NCBI GenBank assembly: GCA_002337215.1
Contig: DDFO01000049.1
Coordinates: 7,231 to 24,752, forward strand
Reading direction: 5' to 3'
Origin: Phycisphaerales bacterium UBA1926
Lineage (GTDB): Bacteria; Planctomycetota; Phycisphaerae; Phycisphaerales; UBA1924
DNA length: 17,522 nt
In this document: piece after piece, positions 1-6,675 of the stretch
Numbering within the stretch: position 1 is the stretch's first letter
Layout of the letters: each line of letters begins with the position of its first letter
Position numbers and translations under genes: made by a program
The notes under the pieces: generated by a model
The model's input: only the letters and a program-made list of their open reading frames with translations
Database searches by the model: none
Told to the model about the DNA's origin: nothing

Positions 1-809
1 CCTACGGCGAGCCAGGGGGCGAGGTCGAGGAGCATGGTGACGAAGCCGTGACGGAGGGCGGTCTTCGTGCGCACGCCAGCGGTCGCGGTGTCGGTCTGGT
101 TGTCGGTCTGGCTTTCGTTGTGACTGCTTCCGCCCGAGCAGCAGGATGACGCTGGTTCGGGCTCGGGCGCTGCGCAGCACGGCTTTGGTGGCGGCGCGGT
201 CTTGTGGGGCGCAGTCTCGTGGGGTGTGGGAGGCTCGGGCGAGCCGAGCATGTTGTGCGAGCAGCAGGCATCGGCGGCCTCGGGGGTGCTCGGCTCGGGG
301 CTCGCCGATTCGTGTTGGGCGCCTTTCTCGGAGCAGCACGGCTTTGGTGGCGTGGTGTCGTCGCTGGGCTTGGGCGTGCGCTCATCGGTGAGTGACTCGA
401 TGAGCAGGCCCGCGGTGAGCGCAGTCGCGACGGCGATGATCGGTCGGGCGAGGGCGAAGACGGGGCCGAAGAGCGCCCAGGTGAGCGGGATGGATTCCTC
501 GCCCGTCTGAGGCGTGGAGATCGCGAAGGCGGCCGACGCGCCGCGCCCTGCGCCGGACCGACGCAGCCCCGCGGCGACGGGGATGACGCTGCACGAGCAG
601 AGGGGAAGCGGGATGCCCAGCAGGCTCGCCTTGAGGATCGGGACGAACTTGGGCGTGCCCTTCTCACTGGCGAGGTGCCTGGCGAGAAAGCCCGCGGGGA
701 TGAAGGCGTGGACGATCCCGGCGAGCAGGAGCCCGGCGATGAGCCAGACGCCGCTGTCGAGCATGATCTGCCAGAACGCGTGGAGCGTGTCGCGAAGAAA
801 ATCGGCCAT
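1..809 (-). CDS. SO_0444-type Cu/Zn efflux permease (3' end beyond window)
   Basis: Inner-membrane permease of the COG0701 / SO_0444 family, which is annotated as Cu/Zn efflux. The ATG is at 809-807, and 269 residues are read with no stop before the left edge, so the C-terminal half is missing. Visible parts are a first membrane block (about residues 13-45), the family hallmark PLPLCSCSVIP (residues 68-77) in which two cysteines flank a serine, a second membrane block (about 105-140), and a long hydrophilic linker (about 141-250). The linker carries four Cys-Cys pairs at 158/159, 182/183, 211/212 and 223/224, probably metal-binding. A new membrane segment begins near residue 258. The gene starts 63 bases after the MscS gene on the same strand, so cotranscription is possible. 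No convincing Shine-Dalgarno was seen. The family match is confident; the metal specificity is inferred from the family. Confidence 0.88.
   Translation of the reverse strand, partial: MADFLRDTLHAFWQIMLDSGVWLIAGLLLAGIVHAFIPAGFLARHLASEKGTPKFVPILKASLLGIPLPLCSCSVIPVAAGLRRSGAGRGASAAFAISTPQTGEESIPLTWALFGPVFALARPIIAVATALTAGLLIESLTDERTPKPSDDTTPPKPCCSEKGAQHESASPEPSTPEAADACCSHNMLGSPEPPTPHETAPHKTAPPPKPCCAAPEPEPASSCCSGGSSHNESQTDNQTDTATAGVRTKTALRHGFVTMLLDLAPWLAV
174..352. repeat. 20-bp direct repeat inside the permease linker
   Basis: The same 20 bases occur at 174-193 and 333-352. Read on the minus strand both copies encode PPKPCC followed by different residues. This is a DNA-level duplication of one Cys-Cys module within the Cys/Pro-rich linker of the efflux permease. 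Confidence 0.8.
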
Positions 810-872
810 GGATGAACACTAGCAGCGCGCGGCGCGGGCTTTATTCCCGAGACCAAGGTGCGGAACGCGGGG

Positions 873-2030
873 TCAGTCGTTGCCACCCCGGGATGGGGAG
901 CCGGTCCGGCCCGAGATCGCCTCGATGATGTCGGGCTCGTTCTTGCTGAACACGAGCGTGCGGTAGGGATAGGGGATCTCGATGCCCGCGCTGTCAAGGG
1001 CGGCCTTGACCTTCTCGACGACCTCGTCGCGGCTTCGGCGCTGGTCGATGGGGGTGGGCCCGGTCCACCAGGTGACCTCGAAGTCGATCGAGGACGACCC
1101 GAACGCCTGGGCGAAGATCTCGACGGGCTTGTTCTTGTGGACGGAATCGCAGGACTCGACGGCCTCTTTGATGACGGCTCGGCCTTCCGCGACATCCTCG
1201 CCGTAGGCGATGCCGCAAATGACGGTGATGCGTCGCGTGTCTCGGTCGGTGAGGACGCGGACGACGTTCTTGAAGATGGTGGAGTTGGGGACGAGGATGA
1301 GCTCGCCCGAGACATCGCGGATGAGGGTCATGCGGATCTGGACTTCTTCGACCTTGCCCTCGACATCGACGGAGGGGACCTCGATGTAGTCGCCGTCGTC
1401 GAATGGGAAACGCCAGATGATGAGGATGCCGGCGAGGAAGTTCTCGAAGATGTCCTGGAAGGCGAAGCCGATCGCGATGGAGGCGAGGCCGGCGGACGCG
1501 ACGAGCTCTCCCATGCCGAGCCCCGGGAAGACGATGCCGGCGGCGGTGACAAGACCCAGGAACCAGGCGAGGATGTAGACGAATTTCTGGAGCAGGTCCT
1601 GGAGGTTGGATTTGAGGCGGAGCCCCCGCGAGACCTTTCGGCTCTGCCTGGAGATGAACGAGGCGAGGAACGCGGTGACGAACAGGATGATCACCGCGAT
1701 GATGAGTTGGGGCAGGTGGGCGATGATGGTGTCGAGCAGCCCCCCCACCGCGTTGACGAAGGTGCTCAGCGAGCTGTCGATCGTCTGGTTGCCGGTCTGG
1801 GGGATGGCCTCCTCGAGCGCGTCGGAGACGGGGCCCGAAACCTCGGCGAGCGTGCCCTCGTCCTCGTCGGGTGATTCGATCGAGATCGCCTGGGACGCCG
1901 CGGGGTCGATGGTGATCGTTTGATCGATCGGCTGCGCGTGAGCCGCCGGCGAGGCGAGGCCGAGCGAGATGCACAGCAGAAACACGAGTTGCGGGAGCGA
2001 GCGCGCGAGAGAGAAGCGAGTTTTCGGCAT
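873..2030 (-). CDS. MscS-family mechanosensitive ion channel
   Basis: Small-conductance mechanosensitive channel that would release solutes on hypo-osmotic shock. The 385-residue protein begins with a signal peptide (hydrophobic residues 11-28, likely cleavage after AHA near 32). A short periplasmic stretch follows, then membrane segments at about 98-126 and 147-170, and the pore-lining TM3 with the family signature GLASIAIGFAFQDIFENFLAG (181-201). After it comes WRFPFDDGDYIEV (206-218), the start of the beta domain. The C-terminal vestibule ends with the family-typical IPYPYRTLVF (352-361). The length suits the shorter MscS/YnaI-like class with an extra N-terminal segment. It lies 46 bases downstream of the sulfotransferase gene and 63 bases upstream of the permease gene on the same strand. 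The ATG at 2030 is chosen because it gives the signal peptide; the ribosome site is weak. Confidence 0.94.
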   Translation of the reverse strand: MPKTRFSLARSLPQLVFLLCISLGLASPAAHAQPIDQTITIDPAASQAISIESPDEDEGTLAEVSGPVSDALEEAIPQTGNQTIDSSLSTFVNAVGGLLDTIIAHLPQLIIAVIILFVTAFLASFISRQSRKVSRGLRLKSNLQDLLQKFVYILAWFLGLVTAAGIVFPGLGMGELVASAGLASIAIGFAFQDIFENFLAGILIIWRFPFDDGDYIEVPSVDVEGKVEEVQIRMTLIRDVSGELILVPNSTIFKNVVRVLTDRDTRRITVICGIAYGEDVAEGRAVIKEAVESCDSVHKNKPVEIFAQAFGSSSIDFEVTWWTGPTPIDQRRSRDEVVEKVKAALDSAGIEIPYPYRTLVFSKNEPDIIEAISGRTGSPSRGGND

Positions 2031-2076
2031 GCACAGAGCCTACCGGGAGAGCGGCGCCGGGGGCGAAATCGCGGTG

Positions 2077-2802
2077 TCAGCCGGCGGTGCGTTTGTTGAA
2101 GAGGTCGGTCGCGTCGTCGTAGAGCGCGCGGTCGATCGCGGTCTCGCGGCGGAGTGTTTCGAGCAACGAAGGCTCGAGATCGTCGGCCTTCGCGCGGTTG
2201 GCGGTGACGTTGCGGTCCTCGCGCTGGTCGGGGTCGATGGCGTCGGCCGGCCAGCGGAGTTCGCTGGCGAGGTAGGCGAGGGTCTCGTCGAAGCGTTCGA
2301 CGAGGCCGAACGCGGCGCAGGCGCGGATGTTCCGCTTCGCGCTCGCGAGGGCCTGGTCGGGTGTGGTGGCCCGCTTGTCGCGGAGCATGTTGGTCTGGAG
2401 GTTGTACTCGCCCTTCAGCAGCCCCGACTCGACGCAGTCGGCGAGGGAGAGGTTGCCCTCGTTGATGGCGTGGTGATGGAGCGCGTTGGGGGCGCGCTTG
2501 TTGTAGGCGTAGACGGAGATGAGACGTTCGACGGGGTCGCGGAGGACGGTGATCGTGCGCGCGCCGGGCAGGACGACCTGAGATCCCCACGGGAAGTGCC
2601 CGGCCACGAGGGCGTGGGCCCGCCGGTCGGCCTCGGGCCGCGCGGCGAACTCGGCGAGCTCGCCCCCCTTGGACAGGTTGCCCAGGAAGGCGATGGGGTG
2701 CCCGGCGTAGACGTGTTCGAGGACGCCCCGGAGGGTCATCCCGGCGGTTTTGGGGAGGTGGAGGAAGACGATGGGGCGGATTGGGCCGGCGTCGGAGGGC
2801 AT
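2077..2802 (-). CDS. Sulfotransferase family protein (PAPS-dependent type)
   Basis: 241-residue protein with the two PAPS-binding signatures of sulfotransferases. The 5'-phosphosulfate loop is HLPKTAGMTL (residues 15-24, with Lys18) right after the first beta strand, and the 3'-phosphate motif is RDPVERLISVY (88-98). Later text such as FGLVERFDETLAYL (165-178) resembles the Sulfotransfer_2-like enzymes that modify carbohydrates or secreted material. The acceptor cannot be told from sequence. The frame stays open upstream to 3048, but that would overlap nuoD on the other strand and adds Arg/Gly-rich low-quality sequence, so the ATG at 2802, just before the first beta strand, is preferred. No signal peptide or membrane anchor is seen, so it is probably cytoplasmic. 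Likely the first gene of a minus-strand run with the MscS and permease genes. Confidence 0.85.
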   Translation of the reverse strand: MPSDAGPIRPIVFLHLPKTAGMTLRGVLEHVYAGHPIAFLGNLSKGGELAEFAARPEADRRAHALVAGHFPWGSQVVLPGARTITVLRDPVERLISVYAYNKRAPNALHHHAINEGNLSLADCVESGLLKGEYNLQTNMLRDKRATTPDQALASAKRNIRACAAFGLVERFDETLAYLASELRWPADAIDPDQREDRNVTANRAKADDLEPSLLETLRRETAIDRALYDDATDLFNKRTAG

Positions 2803-2962
2803 CGGGCAGGATAGGCCGAGGGGGACTTCGGGCGGTTCGGCTGCGCGGCGATTGGCCCGGTGTCGGGCCGGCTTCCGGGGATCTATGATCGGGCCGGGCG
2901 GGGTATGCCCGTCGCATCCGCAGCCGGTTGCGTGTCGAAGACGCGATCGGGTGCTGTTCTGT

Positions 2963-2972
2963 GTTCCGGAAC
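2963..2972. promoter_or_regulatory. 10-bp perfect palindrome upstream of nuoD
   Basis: GTTCCGGAAC is a perfect 10-bp palindrome in the divergent sulfotransferase/nuoD intergenic region, ending 23 bases before the nuoD ATG. It could be a protein-binding half-site pair, but a palindrome this short can arise by chance in GC-rich DNA. No clear -35/-10 pair was found in 2803-2995. Confidence 0.25.
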
Positions 2973-2995
2973 GAATCGAAAGGCTGCCTGCTCCG

Positions 2996-4285
2996 ATGCC
3001 GTACACACTGAAGCCAGATGAGGGCCTGTCGGTCGATGCGGACCGCATCGACTACATCAACGAGCACGTGGACACCGGGGACCGGTGGGTGCTCAACTTC
3101 GGGCCCCAGCACCCGGCGACGCACACGACGCTCCGGCTCGTGCTCGAACTCGACGGGGAGCGGATCGCGCGGTGCACGCCGCACATCGGCTACCTGCACT
3201 CGGGGTTCGAGAAACTGGGCGAGCACCTGGATTACAACCAGTACGTGACGATCGTGAGCCGGATGAACTATCTGAGCCCGATCGCCAACGACATCGCGTG
3301 GCACCACACGGTCGAGAAGCTGTTCGGCATCGAGATCACCCCGCGGTGCAAGGTGCTGCGGACGATCATGGCGGAACTCGCGAGGCTGCAGGACCACCTG
3401 CTGTGCCTCGGCGCCGCGGCGCTGGACCTCGGCGCGTTCACGGGGTTCCTCTACGGGTTCAACCCTCGCGAGAAGATCTACGACATCTGCGACTACATCG
3501 CGGGGCAGCGGTACCACCCCGACTGGACCCGCGTGGGCGGGGCGATGCAGGACCTTCCCGATGAAGAGACCTTCAAGACGATGGTCAAGAGCTTCATCAA
3601 CGACGACCTCTCCGTCGCGCTCAACGACATCGACAACCTGCTGAGCCGGAACCGGATCTTCATCGACCGGACGGTGGACGTGGGCGTGCTCAGCAAGGAG
3701 AACGCGCTGGCGTGGTCGAGCACCGGGCCGATCGCTCGGGCCTCGGGCGTGCGTCGGGACGCGCGGAAGGACGAGCCCTACCTGTGCTACGCGGACAACT
3801 GGGACGGCGAGGGCGCCGAGGCCGTGAAGTTCAGCGTGGCGCTGGGCAGCAAGGGCGACGTGTACGAGCGGTTCCAGGTCCGGCTCGAGGAAGCCAAGCA
3901 GTCGATGAGCATCATCATGCAGCTCATCGACAACATCCCGGGCGGGCCGATCGATACCTTCGCGGACTCGAAGATGGTCAAGCCCCGCAAGGACGAGGTG
4001 TACGGCTCGATCGAGGGCCTGATCCAGCACTTCGAGCTCGTGATGACCAACCGGGGCTGGCAGGCGCCGGTCGCCGAGATCTACGGGTGCAACGAGACCG
4101 CGAACGGCGAGCTCGGGTTCTACATCATCTCGGACGGCGGGCCCCGCCCATGGCGGGTGAAGACGCGCCCGCCGAGTTTTCTCAACTATTCGCTGATGCC
4201 GCAGCTGATCGAGGGGCACATGCTGGCGGACATCGTCGCGGTGCTGGGCTCGCTGAACATCGTGGCGGCGGAGTTGGACCGGTAA
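2996..4285 (+). CDS. nuoD: NADH-quinone oxidoreductase subunit D (complex I 49 kDa-type)
   Basis: Peripheral-arm subunit of respiratory complex I that forms the quinone-reduction site with NuoB and the N2 cluster. It has 429 residues, normal for NuoD. Family hallmarks in order: NFGPQHPATHTTLRLVLELDGE-type N-terminus (His39 and His43, the quinone-site histidines), PHIGYLHSGFEK (62-73), RMNYLSP with Tyr92 at the quinone tyrosine position, ARASGVRRDARKDEPY in the middle, and the C-terminal stretch ending ADIVAVLGSLNIVAAELDR. The 'HTTLR' and 'MNYLSP' variants resemble planctomycete/verrucomicrobial NuoD. The ATG at 2996 is chosen because the conserved N-terminus begins there; a GAAAGG lies 12 bases upstream (2978-2983), a long spacing. 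No nuoC, nuoB, nuoE or nuoH neighbour is present: the gene stands alone with a small lipoprotein gene 25 bases downstream. Confidence 0.97.
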   Translation: MPYTLKPDEGLSVDADRIDYINEHVDTGDRWVLNFGPQHPATHTTLRLVLELDGERIARCTPHIGYLHSGFEKLGEHLDYNQYVTIVSRMNYLSPIANDIAWHHTVEKLFGIEITPRCKVLRTIMAELARLQDHLLCLGAAALDLGAFTGFLYGFNPREKIYDICDYIAGQRYHPDWTRVGGAMQDLPDEETFKTMVKSFINDDLSVALNDIDNLLSRNRIFIDRTVDVGVLSKENALAWSSTGPIARASGVRRDARKDEPYLCYADNWDGEGAEAVKFSVALGSKGDVYERFQVRLEEAKQSMSIIMQLIDNIPGGPIDTFADSKMVKPRKDEVYGSIEGLIQHFELVMTNRGWQAPVAEIYGCNETANGELGFYIISDGGPRPWRVKTRPPSFLNYSLMPQLIEGHMLADIVAVLGSLNIVAAELDR

Positions 4286-4299
4286 GCACACCCTCTGGG

Positions 4300-4306
4300 A
4301 AAGGAG
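4300..4306 (+). promoter_or_regulatory. Ribosome binding site deciding a GTG start
   Basis: AAAGGAG, four bases before the GTG at 4311. It is among the strongest Shine-Dalgarno sequences in the window and supports the GTG as the real start of the small lipoprotein. Confidence 0.7.
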
Positions 4307-4310
4307 CATC

Positions 4311-4568
4311 GTGACACGCGAAAGAACGAGAGTCGCTTTTTTTGCGGGTGCAACGGCCCTGCTGGGCGCAACCGCTTTCCTTTCCGGATGCACGACCCGC
4401 AATGTCGTGCTCACCAACACGAGCGATGCACCGATGACACTGAGCTCGGTGGGCAGCAGCGATGGGTGGGATTACAACCGCACGCTGAAACCCGGCGAGT
4501 CGTTCGAGATGAAGGTGGGCGTGGGGCAGCCGATCAGCATGCCCGGGTTGACCGTGCAGGTCCGCTGA
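4311..4568 (+). CDS. Small predicted lipoprotein of unknown function
   Basis: 85-residue protein beginning with GTG behind a strong AAAGGAG ribosome site. The N-terminus RERTR is followed by a hydrophobic run and a lipobox FLSGC with Cys27, so a diacylglyceryl-anchored mature part of about 59 residues is expected. That part contains a run of Thr/Ser/Asn and the stretch NVVLTNTSDAPMTL, then LKPGESFEMKVGVG, ending at VQVR. The pattern suggests a small beta-sandwich, like the short 'tissue-stress' lipoproteins that follow larger genes in many envelopes, but no family was recognised. It starts 25 bases after the nuoD stop on the same strand and may be cotranscribed, although a functional link to complex I is not evident. 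Confidence 0.75.
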   Translation: MTRERTRVAFFAGATALLGATAFLSGCTTRNVVLTNTSDAPMTLSSVGSSDGWDYNRTLKPGESFEMKVGVGQPISMPGLTVQVR

Positions 4569-4644
4569 GCGAACCGGGGTTGATCGGTCCATGATCGGCG
4601 CGCGCGGACTGAACAGGGGGTGTCGGTCCGCCCGATAGACCGGT

Positions 4645-5574
4645 ATGCCGAACCCCAGAACGCGACGAAATCGAAGGCCCCTCCTCGCCTTTCTCTCGGT
4701 GATGGTGCTGTCGCCGATGGCCGTGTCGATCGGCGTTGCGCCGGTGCTCGGCTGCGCGACGACGACGCCGCTCGCCGAGACCGAGATCGCGGAGGACCCG
4801 TTCGCGCTCGCGGCCCGGGCGCACGTCACGCTGGCGGCGGTCGGAGAGCCGGTCGCGAACCGATCGGGCGCGGGGGGGACGGCGATGGGGGCGGTCCGCC
4901 CCGTGACCTGCATCCGATTGCCGGGCGGCGATCTGCTCACGGCGGCGCACACGCTGCCCACCACGGATCTCGGCGCAACGCGGATGTACAAGGACCCGGT
5001 CACCGGCGCGTACCGGGTGGACGAGCAGAACCCGACAGACGAAGGCCCCGAGTTGATCGTCGTGCTCGATGGGGCCGCGAGCGCGGGGCGCGTGACGGCG
5101 TCGGACACGCTGCGGTACGCGTCGGCCGGGGAGGGGAGCCGGGCGAGCGTGCCGGCGGATTGGGCCGTGATCGCGACGGACACCGCGGGCCCGCTGCCGC
5201 GCGGCGCTCGGCCAGTCCGGCGGATCGGGACACCCGTCTCTGGGGAGCGGTGCGTGCTGGTGGGCTACCCCATGGCGCTGATGGATCGGTCTCTGTTCGA
5301 TTCGGGGCGCGGCGTCCGGCAGATCTCTGATCTGAAGTGGATCGGCGCGCCGGGCGTCGTGATCACGGGAACGATCGAGGACGTCGGGCGCGAACGGATC
5401 GATATCGCGACGACCGGCGTGCTGGGCACGAAGGGCCGCGGTCTCTCCGGAGGCGGCGTGTTCGTCGAGCGGAACGGGCACCCCGTGCTTGTGGGCGTCG
5501 TGGTGCAGGCGGCGAAGTTTGACGAACGCATCATCGCGTGCCCGCTGCCCCGGGATGTGCGCGAGCGGTTCTGA
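4645..5574 (+). CDS. Trypsin-fold serine protease-like lipoprotein
   Basis: 309-residue exported protein. The N-terminus has an Arg-rich n-region (RTRRNRR), a hydrophobic core and a lipobox-like VLGC with Cys37, so it is probably membrane-anchored outside the cytoplasm. The chymotrypsin-fold triad can be placed by motif: His102 in LLTAAHTLP, Asp172 in VPADWAVIATD and Ser268 in GRGLSGGGVF. The usual acidic residue before the serine (GDSGG) is Leu here (GLSGG). This occurs in some trypsin-like peptidase domains but makes activity less certain. The region between His and Asp (about 103-168) is a large polar insert. Convergent with the dockerin-like gene, with only 24 bases between the stops. The ribosome site is weak (GACCGG) and the start is chosen for the signal sequence. 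Substrate unknown. Confidence 0.75.
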   Translation: MPNPRTRRNRRPLLAFLSVMVLSPMAVSIGVAPVLGCATTTPLAETEIAEDPFALAARAHVTLAAVGEPVANRSGAGGTAMGAVRPVTCIRLPGGDLLTAAHTLPTTDLGATRMYKDPVTGAYRVDEQNPTDEGPELIVVLDGAASAGRVTASDTLRYASAGEGSRASVPADWAVIATDTAGPLPRGARPVRRIGTPVSGERCVLVGYPMALMDRSLFDSGRGVRQISDLKWIGAPGVVITGTIEDVGRERIDIATTGVLGTKGRGLSGGGVFVERNGHPVLVGVVVQAAKFDERIIACPLPRDVRERF

Positions 5575-5598
5575 TCGGCGCGGTTCGGGGCTGGGGGA

Positions 5599-6366
5599 TC
5601 AGCGCGACTGGTAGCAGCCGACCGAGTAGAGCTGCATGAACCGCGAGAGGTCCCCGAAATCGACAACGCCGAACGGCGAGACGATGTCGGCGATCGGCGC
5701 ACCCGCGTGGAAGAACTCGACGAAGCGTTCGATGTCGGCGGTGTTGAGATCGCCGAATGGCTCGGCGATGTCGGCCTGGCCGCACCCGCGCATGTTCACG
5801 GTGTCGGAGTAGACACGGATCGGCTCCCCGAGCGTGGATTGGCCGTCGTCGCGCTGATAGAAGAGCACACCCTGCGGGCTGGAGACAAGGACCGTCGCGT
5901 CGAGGTCGTACCAGAGCGGGCGCTGCGCGCTCGACATCTCCGTCACGAATGTGTAGAGCGGGATCTGCCTGGGCAAGGACGACGCGCTGTGGGTCCGGGC
6001 GATCTCCACGCCGCTGAGCGCAGCGCCCTCGATAACGGGTTGTGTGCGTTCGGCGAAGGCGAGCGCCGTCGGACGTGCCGCGACACCCGAGAAGAGGTTC
6101 CGGGGGCGAAAATCGCCCGTGAACCCCAGGATCTCAGAGTTTGGGGGTGCGTCCTCGGGGAGTTCGGCCCAGATGGTCCAGTGGACCTTCTCACCGATTC
6201 CGGCGACATCCCGATCGGCGTAGAACATGATGGTGAGCGGTGCGGCGGTTGCGACGCTGCCGATTGCCCCCACCAGCAGGGCGACGAATAGCCCGACACG
6301 ATTTCCATACCGCAGGTAGACAGACAACGCCGGGTATCGAGCGAGATGGTTCACGTGGATTCTCAT
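5599..6366 (-). CDS. Secreted protein with dockerin-like C-terminal domain
   Basis: 255-residue secreted protein. The N-terminus is a long signal peptide (charged n-region, hydrophobic residues 25-40, cleavage near ATAAP at 39-43). The middle, about residues 44-190, is a predicted beta-rich domain of unrecognised family with no catalytic motif. The C-terminus (195-251) is the cysteine-flanked tandem repeat typical of Phycisphaerales secreted proteins: CGQADIAEPFG...TADIERFVEFF, then IADIVSPFG...VDFGDLSRFM, closing with YSVGC. It resembles dockerin type I repeats, which bind calcium, but the second loop reads DIVSPFG where a D-x-N-x-D-G loop is expected, so calcium binding is doubtful there. 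The start at 6366 is the only one giving a signal peptide. A possible promoter lies at 6470-6497. Function unknown; probably a cell-surface or exported attachment protein. Confidence 0.8.
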   Translation of the reverse strand: MRIHVNHLARYPALSVYLRYGNRVGLFVALLVGAIGSVATAAPLTIMFYADRDVAGIGEKVHWTIWAELPEDAPPNSEILGFTGDFRPRNLFSGVAARPTALAFAERTQPVIEGAALSGVEIARTHSASSLPRQIPLYTFVTEMSSAQRPLWYDLDATVLVSSPQGVLFYQRDDGQSTLGEPIRVYSDTVNMRGCGQADIAEPFGDLNTADIERFVEFFHAGAPIADIVSPFGVVDFGDLSRFMQLYSVGCYQSR

Positions 6367-6675
6367 CCCGGCGACGCGTCAAAGCAGGTCGGCACGGAGG
6401 TCACAGTGCGGTGGACAGGACCTGAACGTCCCGTCTGCTCGTCCGCGCCGCGGCGGATGAAGAGACCGGAGTGTAAGCCCGGGTCTCCATCGGGCAAACG
6501 GTTACGGCCCAAGACTCGGACGAAACAGGAATATCTTCGGATATGGCTCGGACGCGTGCAGAATACCCGCGTGCACCTATCTGTGCACCGATGTGAAGAT
6601 AGGGAGCTTCACTGTGAATGCTTGGCCGCTGATGCGTGCATCGCCGAAGCGGTCGAGCCCGGCGGAGACCTCGCG
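6367..6675. other. 309-base intergenic region with small hairpins
   Basis: Gap between the dockerin-like gene and the M3 peptidase gene, both on the minus strand. It holds a candidate minus-strand promoter (6470-6497), a small hairpin ATATC-TTCG-GATAT (6531-6544) with a UUCG loop, and a 7-base inverted repeat CCTATCT/AGATAGG (6576-6582 and 6597-6603) overlapping a near-perfect 12-base tandem repeat (GTGCACCTATCT at 6571-6582, GTGCACCGATGT at 6583-6594). No coding sequence or RNA gene was recognised. The hairpins could end M3 transcription but lack a strong T run. Confidence 0.5.
6470..6497 (-). promoter_or_regulatory. Candidate sigma70-type promoter of the dockerin-like gene
   Basis: On the minus strand TTGCCC (6497-6492) and TACACT (6475-6470) are spaced by 16 bases, matching the TTGACA and TATAAT consensus at four positions each. 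This would give a leader of about 95 bases before the ATG at 6366. Chance matches are common, so this is tentative. Confidence 0.3.

Noticed and set aside
2..1315. Minus-strand open frame of 437 codons at the left edge
   Set aside because: Ser/Pro/Arg-rich product in the wrong frame; the true gene in 1-809 is the permease in another frame, with CSCS and membrane segments.
1766..4420. Very long open frame on the minus strand (over 880 codons) across the sulfotransferase and nuoD region
   Set aside because: It runs antisense to nuoD and out of frame through the sulfotransferase and MscS genes; its product is Arg/Pro/His-rich low-complexity sequence, as expected from GC-rich antisense reading.
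5575..5598. Possible terminator between the convergent protease and dockerin-like genes
   Set aside because: Only 24 bases with no inverted repeat and no T run.
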